Assembly: GCA_023898805.1 (NCBI GenBank)
Contig: CP060260.1
Span: 1,550,001-1,614,000 of the forward strand
DNA from: Rhodospirillales bacterium
GTDB lineage: Bacteria; Pseudomonadota; Alphaproteobacteria; Micavibrionales; UBA1664
Length of the DNA stretch: 64,000 bases
Direction of reading: 5' to 3'
The notes beneath the pieces were generated by a model that made no database searches, was not told where the DNA came from, and saw only the letters and a program-made list of their open reading frames with translations. Every line of letters begins with the position of its first letter. Position 1 is the stretch's first letter. A program made the position numbers and the translations under genes. Positions 44,383 to 53,481 of this stretch are shown here, piece after piece.

Positions 44383-45372
44383 TTAAGCCAGTTTCGGCCT
44401 GAAACCAAGGGGGGTTTCGCCGGCATACGGTCGCGCCCGCGCGTGTACCAGCAATTGCGCGACTTCTGGCGCAAGCGCAAGATCGGCAAGGGCGTGCCGC
44501 ATGCTATCCCGCTGATCCCAGTCGATCTCCGGTCCGCGCGCGAAGGCGCAGACGGTCCACAACCCGCGCAGAATCCCGCGTCGAACCCGGCCCGCATGGA
44601 TCAGCCTTTCCGACAAACCGGCGGCCAGCACCATCAGGGGCGGCGTGCGGCATGGGTCATCCATGCGCGGCTCGTTGACCCCGGCGTGCCGGCACAGGGC
44701 AAGGCCCTTGGCGGCATGCGGATTGTGCGCCTCCAGCGCCGTCCATATCGGCGTGTCGTGCGGTATCCGTGCGTGCATGGCGCCGCGTCGCATATCCATG
44801 CCCAGATGGATTTCGCCGTATGCGAACAAGGCCGCGTCGCGGGCGTGGCGCGCCCAGTAATGCTGGGGCAGGCGGCCTTCCGAATCCGGCATGTCGAACC
44901 GCGCGCCCATGCGGCCAAGCAGCATCGCCATCGTCAGGCTGCGCGTCAGATGCGCGGGGCCGACGAAACACACATCCGACGATCCGTGCATGAAAAAGAA
45001 CTGCGGCTCGCGCATCGCAAGGCGTATCTGCGCGGCCAGGTCGCCGCGCGAAAGACGCATGACCTCGGCCAGATCGTCTGTCCAGACTGCGCGCAGGAAC
45101 TGGCCGATTGGACGGCCCATCAGGATTCGCACGGCTTCCAGCGACGCGAATCCGGGCACGTCAGGCTTGTCGTAAAAGGCGGGGCCGAACCCGTGGAACA
45201 TCAGCGCATCGTGCTCGGCGGCGATGCGCAAAAGAAAATCCGTACGCAGATGGTCGGGCAGGGCGGGTTGCGCATCGTCGAAATCGTCGGGCGCGAAAAT
45301 GGTGGCCGGACTGCCCATGCCTGTCCGGGGCGCACGGGGAAAGGCGACAATCACGTTGGCGTCGTCGGTCAC
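44383..45372 (-). CDS. Unknown protein
   Basis: 329-aa frame starting with GTG at 45372 (MTDDANVIVAFPRAPR). Soluble, helical, rich in Arg, Ala and His, with repeated helix pairs ending in phrases like LPQHYWARHARDAALFAYG; ankyrin-like packing is possible but not convincing. No named family. Very strong TTGACA and TATAAT hexamers are present upstream. Function unknown. Confidence 0.65.
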   Translation of the reverse strand: MTDDANVIVAFPRAPRTGMGSPATIFAPDDFDDAQPALPDHLRTDFLLRIAAEHDALMFHGFGPAFYDKPDVPGFASLEAVRILMGRPIGQFLRAVWTDDLAEVMRLSRGDLAAQIRLAMREPQFFFMHGSSDVCFVGPAHLTRSLTMAMLLGRMGARFDMPDSEGRLPQHYWARHARDAALFAYGEIHLGMDMRRGAMHARIPHDTPIWTALEAHNPHAAKGLALCRHAGVNEPRMDDPCRTPPLMVLAAGLSERLIHAGRVRRGILRGLWTVCAFARGPEIDWDQRDSMRHALADLALAPEVAQLLVHARARPYAGETPLGFRPKLA

Positions 45373-45415
45373 GTCCGGTAATCCCTGTCCGTTTTTTTAT
45401 TATGATTACCCGGAA

Positions 45416-45447
45416 ATTATAGACATAAAAACGGCGGTCTTTGTCAA
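45416..45447 (-). promoter_or_regulatory. Candidate promoter with perfect hexamers and 20-bp spacer
   Basis: On the minus strand TTGACA (complement of 45442-45447) and TATAAT (complement of 45416-45421) are both exact matches to consensus, but the spacer is 20 bases instead of 17. The -35 overlaps the end of purK (stop at 45444). It precedes the GTG start at 45372. Long spacers occur at MerR-controlled promoters, which is only a suggestion here. Confidence 0.5.
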
Positions 45448-46517
45448 GCGGCACCGGAAAGCGGCGTCAAAACGGTTACATGTCCCATTTTGCGGCCGGG
45501 CTTGGCGTCATTCTTGCCGTAATCGGTGACGAAGTGGCCGGGTTGTCCCGCCAGATCGTCCTTTTGCAGGATGTCGTCGCCCAGAAGATTGGTCATCACC
45601 GCATCGTGATGCCGGGTGAACGGCCCCAGCGCCAACCCGGCGACCGCGCGCATATGTTGCTCGAACTGCGAACAATCGCACGCATCGATGGTCCAGTGTC
45701 CGGAATTATGCGGGCGCGGCGCGATTTCGTTGGCCAGAAGCCTGCCGTCTTTCGTTACGAACATCTCGACCCCCAGTACGCCAACAAGATCGATTTTTTT
45801 TGCAAGGGTTTCAGCAAGATGCTGCGCGTTTTTAAGAATGGCTTCCGGCAGCGGCGCGGGGACGGTGGTGGTGTGCAGGATATGGTTGCGATGCACGTTC
45901 AGCCCCGGTGTATAACTGCCCACATTGCCATGCGTGTCGCGGGCCGTAATGACCGAAATTTCATGTGCGAAATCAACGACCTCCTCGACGATGACCAGAT
46001 CGGTGTTCAGCCCGGCGAATTTCGTGGCCGCTTCGTGCGTCGCGCGGATTAGTGCCTGACCCTTGCCGTCATAGCCGAACCGCGTTGTCTTGATGATACA
46101 TTGGCTTGCGCCCCATTCCTGCATGATCGTCTGAATTTCGTCGGCGCTGCGCGCCGGGGCGAAACGTGTGGTGGGTATGCCAAAGCGGTTGAGCGCGGCT
46201 TTTTCCGCCAGCCGCTCTTGCGCCACCGCCAGCACGGACGATGACGGATAGACAGGCTTCAGGGTTTCAAGAAACTGCACGGTTTCAAGCGGGATGTTCT
46301 CGAATTCATAGGTAATGACATCGACCTTGGTGGCAAAACCGGCCAGCGCCGCCCGGTCATCATAGGCGGCGCAGGTGGTGTTTGCCGCGACCTGCGATGC
46401 GGGCGGGGCTTTTTCCGGACAATAGACATGGGTTTTGACGCCCAGTTTTTCGCCCGCCTGCGCCGACATGCGGCCCAGTTGCCCGCCGCCCAGCATTCCG
46501 ATGATCTTCGCGCTCAT
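45444..46517 (-). CDS. purK: N5-carboxyaminoimidazole ribonucleotide synthase
   Basis: 357-aa ATP-grasp enzyme of purine synthesis that carboxylates AIR to N5-CAIR. It opens with the family IIGMLGGGQLGRM (5-17), and has ITYEFENIPLE, KTTRFGYDGKGQ and NEIAPRPHNSGHWTIDAC near residue 265. Its product is the substrate of PurE, encoded 530 bases upstream on the same strand, with one small unknown gene between. Confidence 0.96.
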   Translation of the reverse strand: MSAKIIGMLGGGQLGRMSAQAGEKLGVKTHVYCPEKAPPASQVAANTTCAAYDDRAALAGFATKVDVITYEFENIPLETVQFLETLKPVYPSSSVLAVAQERLAEKAALNRFGIPTTRFAPARSADEIQTIMQEWGASQCIIKTTRFGYDGKGQALIRATHEAATKFAGLNTDLVIVEEVVDFAHEISVITARDTHGNVGSYTPGLNVHRNHILHTTTVPAPLPEAILKNAQHLAETLAKKIDLVGVLGVEMFVTKDGRLLANEIAPRPHNSGHWTIDACDCSQFEQHMRAVAGLALGPFTRHHDAVMTNLLGDDILQKDDLAGQPGHFVTDYGKNDAKPGRKMGHVTVLTPLSGAA

Positions 46518-46549
46518 GCGCGCTGTTGTAAGGCCTCGCGCGTTTCAGG

Positions 46550-46882
46550 TCAAAGGGGCGGGCGCAAGATGCGGCGCCTGCGGGCAAGCAGGTAATAACC
46601 CCATGCCGGATATCCTACGGCCTGCGAGCCCGCGACTAGAAGAAAGGCAAGGCCAAGCCGTCGTGTATGCGCGGGCGCTTCGTCCGGCTCTCGCAAAACG
46701 GCAGGGTGGATCGTGGCGGATTTCTGGGCTGGTTGTTTGATCGCGTCATAACCGATGACCAGCCCTGCACCCCACGGCAGCCATGAGGCAAAGCTGATCG
46801 CAAGCGCGGTGCGGCGAAACCGGAAAAACCGGTCGGGAAGCCGGACGCGGGCGAATATGTGGGTAAGGAAACCGGCGATCAT
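46550..46882 (-). CDS. Small two-helix membrane protein between purE and purK
   Basis: 110-aa frame on the same strand as the pur genes. Two hydrophobic helices: about 27-47 (ALAISFASWLPWGAGLVIGY) and about 74-98 with a GYPAWGYYLL end. Basic loops and tail favour an inner-membrane protein. Starts at ATG 46882. No known family; its place between purE and purK is unusual since these are normally adjacent or overlapping. Confidence 0.55.
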   Translation of the reverse strand: MIAGFLTHIFARVRLPDRFFRFRRTALAISFASWLPWGAGLVIGYDAIKQPAQKSATIHPAVLREPDEAPAHTRRLGLAFLLVAGSQAVGYPAWGYYLLARRRRILRPPL

Positions 46883-47047
46883 GAATTGACCTTAACCCCA
46901 TATGACGCGGGGTGCACTCCTTGAAACCCGCGACAAATTCACCCGGTATGGTGGGGGGCTGGAGACGAGGGTTCAGCGCTCGATGGTCCAATCGCGCCCG
47001 CGCTCGCGTTCACGTCGCCTGCTGCCGAATCGCACGAATTCCGGTTG

Positions 47048-47545
47048 TTACCCCTTGGGCGTATTTGCGACGCTCGCCGTTTGCGCGGCGCGAAAGGCGT
47101 CCAGCCGCGCGGCCAGCGCATCGTCGGTGATGGCCAGAATCGCGGCGGCCAGAAGGCCCGCGTTTTTGGCCCCGGCCTCGCCGATCGCCAGCGTGCCCAC
47201 GGGTACGCCGCCCGGCATCTGGACGATGGACAAAAGCGAATCCATGCCTTTAAGCGCCTTCGATTTCACCGGCACGCCCAGAACGGGCAAAGGCGTCATG
47301 CTGGCGCACATGCCCGGCAGATGCGCGGCCCCGCCCGCGCCCGCGATGATGACGCGCAACCCGCGCGTTTTGGCGGTTTTGGCGTAATCCCACAAACGCT
47401 CCGGCGTGCGGTGCGCGGAAACGATGGCGGTTTCAAAGGGAACGTTCAGGCCTTCAAGCGCGTCGGCCGCGTGCTTCATCGTTTCCCAGTCCGACTGGGA
47501 CCCCATGATGATGCCGACCAGAGGCTGGAAAACGCTGCTGTTCAC
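47048..47545 (-). CDS. purE: N5-CAIR mutase PurE
   Basis: 165-aa class I PurE of purine synthesis. MGSQSDWETM (14-23) and VSAHRTPERL are the active-site signatures, with AGAGGAAHLPGM in the middle. GTG start at 47545 overlaps the stop of the DUF465 protein gene, indicating coupling. The pair purE/purK defines the bacterial two-enzyme route. Confidence 0.96.
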   Translation of the reverse strand: MNSSVFQPLVGIIMGSQSDWETMKHAADALEGLNVPFETAIVSAHRTPERLWDYAKTAKTRGLRVIIAGAGGAAHLPGMCASMTPLPVLGVPVKSKALKGMDSLLSIVQMPGGVPVGTLAIGEAGAKNAGLLAAAILAITDDALAARLDAFRAAQTASVANTPKG

Positions 47546-47745
47546 GCGATGATGTCCGGCAGAAGGTCGCTTTCCAGCTTGAGGATCATGTCCTTAAGGA
47601 CAAGCTTGCGCTTTTTCAGGCGCTGCAGTTGGAACAGGTCGACCGGCTGTGCGTTGGCAAGTTGACCGATGACGGCATCGAGGTCGCGGTGTTCGATCTT
47701 GAGCGCCTCAAGCTTTTCCTTAAGTTGAATGGATGCCTCATCCAT
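47542..47745 (-). CDS. YdcH/DUF465 family small protein
   Basis: 67-aa helical protein starting MDEASIQLKEKLEALKIEHRDLD and containing QLQRLKKRKLVLKDMI, the standard DUF465 pattern: an antiparallel helix hairpin of unknown function. Overlaps the purE start by 4 bases, so it probably leads the purE operon. High helix content, no signal peptide. Confidence 0.85.
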   Translation of the reverse strand: MDEASIQLKEKLEALKIEHRDLDAVIGQLANAQPVDLFQLQRLKKRKLVLKDMILKLESDLLPDIIA

Positions 47746-47933
47746 AAGCGAAACCGGCCCTTATCCTGTTAAAACGGGCCTCATGTGTATCATAAAAGCG
47801 TTTGATTTATAAGTTTTTTATGTCGCCGTTCCTCAGGCCTCCAAACACGGCCCCGCATCGTCCCTGTATCATCTGTGAAAAACCCTGTTTTTCCCCCTTA
47901 CGCGAAAGCCCGTGACCCCCTACAACAAAGGGC

Positions 47934-49010
47934 ATGACAAAACGTATCGGAATACTGACCAGCGGCGGGGATTGCGCAGGCCTCAACGCTGTGATTCGCG
48001 CCGCTACCCACCGGGCGCATTTGCTGGGCTATGAGATGGTGGGCATCATCGACGGCACGCACGGATTGATTTCGCGTCCGCCGATGCACAGGATTTTGAC
48101 GCCGGACCTGACCGATTCCAACATGATGCGGCAGGGCGGCACGGTGCTGGGCACGACCAACAAGGGCAACCCCTTCGCCTTTCCGATGCCCGACGGCACG
48201 ACCAGGGACCTTTCGCAGGATATTATCGACGGCATCAAGGAACTTGGCCTGCATGCCGTGATCGGCATCGGCGGCGACGGGTCTTTCGCCATTCTGCGCA
48301 AGCTGGCGCAGCAGGGCGGTTTCCGCATGGTCGGCGTGCCCAAGACCATCGACAACGATCTGGGCAAAACCGAAGTGTCGGTCGGATTCGACACCGCCGT
48401 CGCGGTCGCGACCGAGGCGCTCGACCGCCTCCAGCCCACGGCGGCCAGCCACGACCGGGTGATGATTCTTGAGGTCATGGGCCGCGACGCGGGTCATATC
48501 GCGCTGTGCGCGGGCATCGCGGGTGGCGCCGACGTCATCCTGATCCCGGAAATTCCCTACAGCCTCGAGCGTATCGCGGCCAAGATCGCGTCGGTCAAGG
48601 AAAGCGGGCGCAATTTCGCGCTCGTCGTCGTGTCCGAGGCGGTCAAGTCCGCCGACGGGCAGGACATCAAGATCACCTATGCCGACGGGCAAAAGCGTTA
48701 CGGTGGCATCGGCCAGTATATCGGCCACAAGATCGCGGAAATGACCGGTTCGGAAACCCGCGTGACGGTTCTGGGCCACGTCCAGCGCGGCTGTCCGCCG
48801 ACCTATTCCGATCGTCTGATCGCCTCGGCCTTCGGGGTGCACGCGGTCGATCTGATCCACGCGGGCAAGTTCGACCGCATGGTGTCGTGGACCAATCGCG
48901 GCGTCATCGACGTCGCGATCGAGGATGCGATCGCTGCCTATCAACAAGTCGACATCAAGGGGCCGCTGGCGCATACCGCCCGCGCCCTAGGCATTTCGAT
49001 GGGGGATTGA
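47934..49010 (+). CDS. pfkA: 6-phosphofructokinase (mixed-substrate group)
   Basis: 358-aa phosphofructokinase of glycolysis. TSGGDCAGLNAVIR (9-22) and GIGGDGSFAIL (111-121) are present, with the catalytic Asp in KTIDND (D140). The donor-specificity residues mix features: GGDGS (Gly, ATP-type) and PKTIDND (Lys, seen in PPi-type and mixed-substrate group III). ATP use is likely but not certain. Later features include GHVQRGCPPTYSDR. Confidence 0.92.
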   Translation: MTKRIGILTSGGDCAGLNAVIRAATHRAHLLGYEMVGIIDGTHGLISRPPMHRILTPDLTDSNMMRQGGTVLGTTNKGNPFAFPMPDGTTRDLSQDIIDGIKELGLHAVIGIGGDGSFAILRKLAQQGGFRMVGVPKTIDNDLGKTEVSVGFDTAVAVATEALDRLQPTAASHDRVMILEVMGRDAGHIALCAGIAGGADVILIPEIPYSLERIAAKIASVKESGRNFALVVVSEAVKSADGQDIKITYADGQKRYGGIGQYIGHKIAEMTGSETRVTVLGHVQRGCPPTYSDRLIASAFGVHAVDLIHAGKFDRMVSWTNRGVIDVAIEDAIAAYQQVDIKGPLAHTARALGISMGD

Positions 49011-49019
49011 ACACCTGAC

Positions 49020-49622
49020 GTGTCGTATATCGAACAATCCATTTCCCCCGGCGAAAAAGTGGTCCATATCGGGCGCTTTCACTGGATTTATCTGGCCGGG
49101 GCTGTGTTGTGGATCGTACTGGGCGTCGTCGCCTGCGCTGTGATTATCGGCGGCGCGCTGGCCTTCGACACATGGCGCGGGGTTCAGGCGCTTTATCCGG
49201 GGCTGCCCGGCGGCATGTTCTGGCAGGCCTGGGGCGACGTGATCGCGCGCGAGGGTGGGTATGTTGCCGCCATCCGTGACATCAGCGTGGTGGTGCGCAC
49301 CGCCGGTTTTGTGCTGCTGTTGATGGGGTTCGCCTTGTTCGCGCACATGATGGTCGTGCGCGCTACGACCGAAATCGCGGTGACGACCACGCGCTTTGTC
49401 CTCAAGGAGGGGATACTTTCCCGTCATGTCGACGAAATGAACATCGACCGCATCGAATCCGTGCATGTCGTCCAGTCGGTGCTGGGCCGGATGCTGGATT
49501 TCGGTACGATCATGGTGCGCGGCATGGGCATCGGGGAAATCATCCTGCCGCCGGTTGCGCGTCCGATCGTGATGCGCAACGCGATTGAATACGCGCGCGA
49601 GCATCAGCCGCGCCGTACATGA
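49020..49622 (+). CDS. PH-domain (bPH2/YdbS-like) membrane protein
   Basis: 200-aa protein starting with GTG at 49020. Two pairs of hydrophobic helices at about 23-48 and 96-112 precede a bacterial PH domain (about 115-190) with TTTRFVLKEGILSRHVDEMNIDRIESVHVVQSVLGRMLDFGTIMV, the bPH2 hallmark. These proteins sit in the inner membrane; function poorly known. Its stop overlaps the next start by 4 bases. Confidence 0.88.
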   Translation: MSYIEQSISPGEKVVHIGRFHWIYLAGAVLWIVLGVVACAVIIGGALAFDTWRGVQALYPGLPGGMFWQAWGDVIAREGGYVAAIRDISVVVRTAGFVLLLMGFALFAHMMVVRATTEIAVTTTRFVLKEGILSRHVDEMNIDRIESVHVVQSVLGRMLDFGTIMVRGMGIGEIILPPVARPIVMRNAIEYAREHQPRRT

Positions 49623-51352
49623 AGGAAAAGAAAGGGGTCCGCCGTATGATCGTATTTCACTTTGCCGCCCGCGCCGCGCGGCCCGTGCTGTTTGCGCTAT
49701 TCGTGCTACTGCTGGCGCTTCCTGCCCTGTCTGCCCGCGCTGCCGGTGATGACGGCACGGCCGCCTTCAACGTCATTCGCCAGTTTTACGCCGAACGCGA
49801 TTACAAACCGTTATGGACCGCCGGCGCTGCCGGAAGCGAACATTTTACCCCGGCCGCCCGCGCGTTGCCTGGCATGCTGGCGGGCGCGGCGCGCCACGGC
49901 ATCGACCCGGAAACCTATGGCGTCGCGCGGATGCGGGCGATGCTCTCGAACGATCCGCCGGCGGGGCAGGAAGCCTACCGTCAGGCGGAGCTGTTCTTCA
50001 CCTATAACCTTTACGCCTATGCCAGCGATCTAGCGGGTATGAAGCTCGACGCCGCGACGCTGGCCAGCGTGGTCGATGGTGATATCGCCGACAATCTGGC
50101 CTCGCTGGCGCCGGATACGAAACTCTATCACGCGTTGCAAGAACGCCTCGCGCTGCTGGATGCCGAACATGCGACACCCACCGCTGGCGTGCCCGATACG
50201 CTGTCTTTCGGGCGCAACATGTTCCGTCCGGGGATGAGCGCGCCGATGGTGCCCCTTTTGCGCGCGCGCATGGTGTCCTTCGGCGCCTTCGACGACCTGC
50301 CCGCCGACGCGGGACAGGCGCCGACCCTGTACGATAAACAGCTGGCCCGCGCGGTCGGACGCTTCCAGAACGAATACGGCCTGACCGACGACGGCACGAT
50401 CGGGCCGGTGACCCTGAAGGTTCTTAACCGCGGGGGGACGGAGGAGCGCGAGCAGGTTATCGCCAACCTCCAGCGCCTGCGCGAACCGCACCGCCGCCTG
50501 CGCGAGGACCGGCGGGTCGAGGTGTCGATCGCGCGCTATTGGCTCAAGGCCTATGACGCCGGACGCGAGGTGCTCTCGATGCCGGTGATCGTGGGCCAGC
50601 CGAAACGCCAGACCATTTCCTTCCGCGCCGAGATCACGGGGGTGCGCCTTAACCCCACCTGGTCGGTGCCGCCCACGATCAAAAAGGAAGATTTCATTCC
50701 CCAGCTTTTGCGCGATCCGGCCCGGCTGATGCGCCGCCACCCGGTCAAGGTCTATCACGATGGCCGCAACGTCGACCCGACCCGGGTCGACTGGTCGCAG
50801 ATGAGCCCGCATGAATTGATGCAGGTCGCCTTCACCCAGCCCGCGGGTGATGGCAACCCGCTGGGGCGGTATCGTGTCATTATGGCCAATCCATACGACA
50901 TCTATCTGCACGACACCAACCACCCGGAACTGTTCCGCGAATCGATGCGGGCGCAAAGCTCGGGTTGCGTAAGATTGTCCCGTCCGGAGGATCTGGCGGC
51001 CTTTATCCTGAACGGAAAACAGGACTGGAATGCCGAGAAAACAGCCAAAATCGTTAAAAGTAGCCAGACTACGGATGTGGTTATTGAAAATAAAATACCG
51101 ATATATCTTGACTACCTGACCGCATGGTTTAATGATCGCGACCAGCTTATTCTGGGCGTCGATGTTTACGGACTCGATAAACCCCGGTATGATGCTTTGG
51201 TTAAAAATGGATTAACAACCCAAAGGAATGCCCAATCGATCCTTGCCAGGGTGCCGGATATTCTTGAACCGCCACTCGCCGAAGCGCATCTGGAGCCTTC
51301 CGGATCCTCGGACCACAAAGGGGAAGTGATCGCCTCCCAATCCACCAACTAA
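49619..51352 (+). CDS. L,D-transpeptidase (YkuD/YcbB-like) with peptidoglycan-binding domain
   Basis: 577-aa periplasmic enzyme that makes 3-3 cross-links in peptidoglycan. Signal peptide near the N-terminus (start ATG 49619 or 49646). A PG-binding domain lies at about 240-276 (LARAVGRFQNEYGLTDDGTIGP). The YkuD domain (about 300-480) has LHDTNHPELF and the active-site SSGCVR with Cys near 449. Large size and layout match LdtD/YcbB. The 3' part has lower GC than the rest. Co-oriented with the DUF882 gene. Confidence 0.92.
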   Translation: MKEKKGVRRMIVFHFAARAARPVLFALFVLLLALPALSARAAGDDGTAAFNVIRQFYAERDYKPLWTAGAAGSEHFTPAARALPGMLAGAARHGIDPETYGVARMRAMLSNDPPAGQEAYRQAELFFTYNLYAYASDLAGMKLDAATLASVVDGDIADNLASLAPDTKLYHALQERLALLDAEHATPTAGVPDTLSFGRNMFRPGMSAPMVPLLRARMVSFGAFDDLPADAGQAPTLYDKQLARAVGRFQNEYGLTDDGTIGPVTLKVLNRGGTEEREQVIANLQRLREPHRRLREDRRVEVSIARYWLKAYDAGREVLSMPVIVGQPKRQTISFRAEITGVRLNPTWSVPPTIKKEDFIPQLLRDPARLMRRHPVKVYHDGRNVDPTRVDWSQMSPHELMQVAFTQPAGDGNPLGRYRVIMANPYDIYLHDTNHPELFRESMRAQSSGCVRLSRPEDLAAFILNGKQDWNAEKTAKIVKSSQTTDVVIENKIPIYLDYLTAWFNDRDQLILGVDVYGLDKPRYDALVKNGLTTQRNAQSILARVPDILEPPLAEAHLEPSGSSDHKGEVIASQSTN

Positions 51353-51394
51353 GGACAGTCCAGCCGACGCTGCTCCAAGACAAGGGATTTGCGA

Positions 51395-51952
51395 ATGAAG
51401 AATTTTCTGACGAGAAGAAGCATCCTCAAAACCGGTCTGGCCGGTTTTGCGGGCCTTGCCGCCAGCCTTGCCGGTATTCTGCCTGCCGCCGCGCGGGAAA
51501 CCATCGGTTACAGCATTTCCATTAAAAACGTCCACACGGGCGAAACCTTTAATGGCGTTTACCGCGTCGGCGGCTATTACGTGCCGCGCGCCTTCCGCCA
51601 GATCAACCATGTCATGCGCGACCATTACGACGGCACGCTGCATCCGATCGACCCGCGTCTGGTCGATGTGCTGGCCCGCCTGCAGAAACGCTGCGCTTGC
51701 AACCAGCCGCTGACCATCCTTTCCGGCTACCGCAGCCCGACGACCAACGCGATGCTGCGCCGCGAATCGCCCAACGTCGCCAAAAACTCCTTCCATATGA
51801 AGGGTCAGGCGGCGGATATCCGCGTTCCTGGCAGCACGACCAGCGAAGTACGGCAGGTCGCCCTGTCCCTGCGTGCGGGTGGTGTGGGTTATTATCCCCG
51901 CCACGAATTCGTCCATGTCGATACGGGCGACGTACGCACCTGGGTTGCTTAA
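51395..51952 (+). CDS. Tat-exported DUF882 (YcbK-like) protein
   Basis: 185-aa M15-type metallopeptidase-like protein. ATG 51395 has AAGGG upstream. The N-terminus MKNFLTRRSILKTGLAGF is a twin-arginine signal. The fold signature FHMKGQAADIRVPG and EFVHVDTGDVRTW contain the metal ligands expected for the DUF882/YcbK family, thought to trim or edit peptidoglycan. It follows the L,D-transpeptidase and is followed by a terminator. Confidence 0.9.
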   Translation: MKNFLTRRSILKTGLAGFAGLAASLAGILPAAARETIGYSISIKNVHTGETFNGVYRVGGYYVPRAFRQINHVMRDHYDGTLHPIDPRLVDVLARLQKRCACNQPLTILSGYRSPTTNAMLRRESPNVAKNSFHMKGQAADIRVPGSTTSEVRQVALSLRAGGVGYYPRHEFVHVDTGDVRTWVA

Positions 51953-51978
51953 CAAAAAATACAAAGAAAACAAATAAA

Positions 51979-52000
51979 GCCCTGATTTCAGGGTTTTTTT
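51979..52000 (+). terminator. Rho-independent terminator after the DUF882 gene
   Basis: CCCTGA (51980-51985) pairs with TCAGGG (51988-51993), tight loop, followed by a run of seven T and more T shortly after. It lies 27 bases past the stop codon. Confidence 0.88.
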
Positions 52001-52025
52001 GTTTTTTAGGGTGCCTTTTGCCGTG

Positions 52026-52361
52026 TTAGATCGGGTGGTGGGGGTGACGAGCCCGGCTCACGGGATGCGGTGTATGACAGGCGCTGGGATGCCGGTGAAG
52101 CGCGCTGGGTGCGTGTGCGTGGGCAAGGGCGGGGTGTTCGCCGGCGGCATGCGCTTTATGGATGGCGTAAAAGGCATAACCTGCGGCCACGCCGGCAAAG
52201 GCGGTCGCGATTCCACCCGCGATCATGGGCGCGCCCGGAATGATGCGATCCATCAGACTAAGGATGTCGCCTGCGGCCGACATCGCGGCGCCGGTGGCCA
52301 CGGCTCCCATGAAGGCGCCGGAAATTTTGCCGACAACGGAATTGAAAACCTTGCTGATCAT
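52026..52361 (-). CDS. Small membrane protein with His-rich tail
   Basis: 111-aa protein if started at the ATG at 52361, which has GGGAG about 9 bases upstream; an ATG three codons earlier has no spacing to that site. Gly/Ala-rich hydrophobic segments at about 11-28 and 41-62 suggest a small inner-membrane protein. The last 40 residues hold ten His and several Pro, unusual. Function unknown. Confidence 0.6.
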   Translation of the reverse strand: MISKVFNSVVGKISGAFMGAVATGAAMSAAGDILSLMDRIIPGAPMIAGGIATAFAGVAAGYAFYAIHKAHAAGEHPALAHAHAPSALHRHPSACHTPHPVSRARHPHHPI

Positions 52362-52440
52362 CTGCGTCATCTCCCTTTTTTCTCTCTTCTGCTTATAACT
52401 TAGCAAAAAATGACGCAAATCTTCAAATTTTTAAAATTGC

Positions 52441-53091
52441 TTATCCGTAGATGGTTCTCGCCGCGTCTGCGGAGGGGCAGATCGGGGCGGTATCCTCGCG
52501 CAGCGCGTTTTTCCATCGGTAATAAGTGATCCGCCACGGCATCGGTGCGTGCGCGGGTTCTGGCGCGAATCGATGCAGCGTGGCATTGGGGATGAAAACG
52601 CGCCGGTCCACCCCGTGTATCAGTTGCAGTGCGTGGAACGTTCCGCCATGGCCGACGATCAGGATGCGTTCGCCCGCATGGTTCGACAAAACGCGGATAA
52701 AGGCCGTCCGCACCCGTGCGCCGAATTCGGCGCGGCTTTCGCCGCCCTTGGGTTTGGCGCCGCTGTGCAAAAGGGGCAAGGTCTCGGACCAGGGCAGTTT
52801 TTCCCATTCGCCCATCATCTGCTCGCGCAGATCGTGATCGGCCATGACCGGCAAATTCAGGCTGCTGTTCAGGATTTCGGTCGTCTGCCGTGTGCGCACC
52901 ATGTCGGAATGCACGATCAGGGTCGGGCGCTGGTGGGCGGGCATGGCGTCCAGAACCTTGGTCACGTCAAAGGCTTGCCGCCGCCCTTCGGCGTTCAGCT
53001 CGGTATCCACGCCGCCGCCGCAAAACAGGCGTTTGGCGTTCATCACGGTTTCGCCGTGGCGGATCAGGAAAAACGGGCGTGCGGGCAGCAT
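52441..53091 (-). CDS. Histidine phosphatase (phosphoglycerate mutase-like)
   Basis: 216-aa member of the histidine phosphatase superfamily: FLIRHGETVMNAKRLFCGGGVDTELN carries the catalytic His (RHGE), Arg in SDMVRTRQT, and the second His in IVGHGGTFHAL. Substrate not deducible: could be alpha-ribazole phosphatase or a general phosphatase. Starts at ATG 53091. Confidence 0.9.
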   Translation of the reverse strand: MLPARPFFLIRHGETVMNAKRLFCGGGVDTELNAEGRRQAFDVTKVLDAMPAHQRPTLIVHSDMVRTRQTTEILNSSLNLPVMADHDLREQMMGEWEKLPWSETLPLLHSGAKPKGGESRAEFGARVRTAFIRVLSNHAGERILIVGHGGTFHALQLIHGVDRRVFIPNATLHRFAPEPAHAPMPWRITYYRWKNALREDTAPICPSADAARTIYG

Positions 53092-53097
53092 CGATGT

Positions 53098-53481
53098 CTA
53101 AATTTTAAGAACGGGAACGGCATAGGCGTCGAAATAATCGCATGCGCTGACAATCGCAAGCCCGTGCGTCGCCGCCTGCGCCAGCAACAGCCGGTCGTAA
53201 GGATCGGTATGGTGATAGGGCAGGCGCAGGGTTTTCCACGCGTCCTCCGGAGTCATTGGCAGGATGGACAGCCCCGTTTCCGCCACGGTTTCAGGCAGGT
53301 TGTCCGGCACTTGCGCTTTTTTCATCGCCTTTTTGACCGCGATCTCGAAAAAACTGACCGCCGAAACGTAAACCCGCGCGGCCGGATCGGCCAGAATCGC
53401 CGAAACCGCGTCGGGCAGGCGCTCCGGCGCGTCCATGAAGCGCAAAAATACGGATGTATCCAGCAAATAGCCTTGCGTCAT
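53098..53481 (-). CDS. PIN-domain toxin (VapC-like)
   Basis: 127-aa PIN-domain protein, a predicted Mg-dependent RNase. The first acidic residue is in LLDTSVFLR, followed by VSFFEIAVKK (Glu) and TDPYDRLLLAQA (Asp) and a final Asp in ACDYFD, as in the four-acid PIN site. It overlaps the antitoxin gene by 4 bases and is predicted to be inhibited by it. Single chromosomal TA pair in this window. Confidence 0.9.
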   Translation of the reverse strand: MTQGYLLDTSVFLRFMDAPERLPDAVSAILADPAARVYVSAVSFFEIAVKKAMKKAQVPDNLPETVAETGLSILPMTPEDAWKTLRLPYHHTDPYDRLLLAQAATHGLAIVSACDYFDAYAVPVLKI

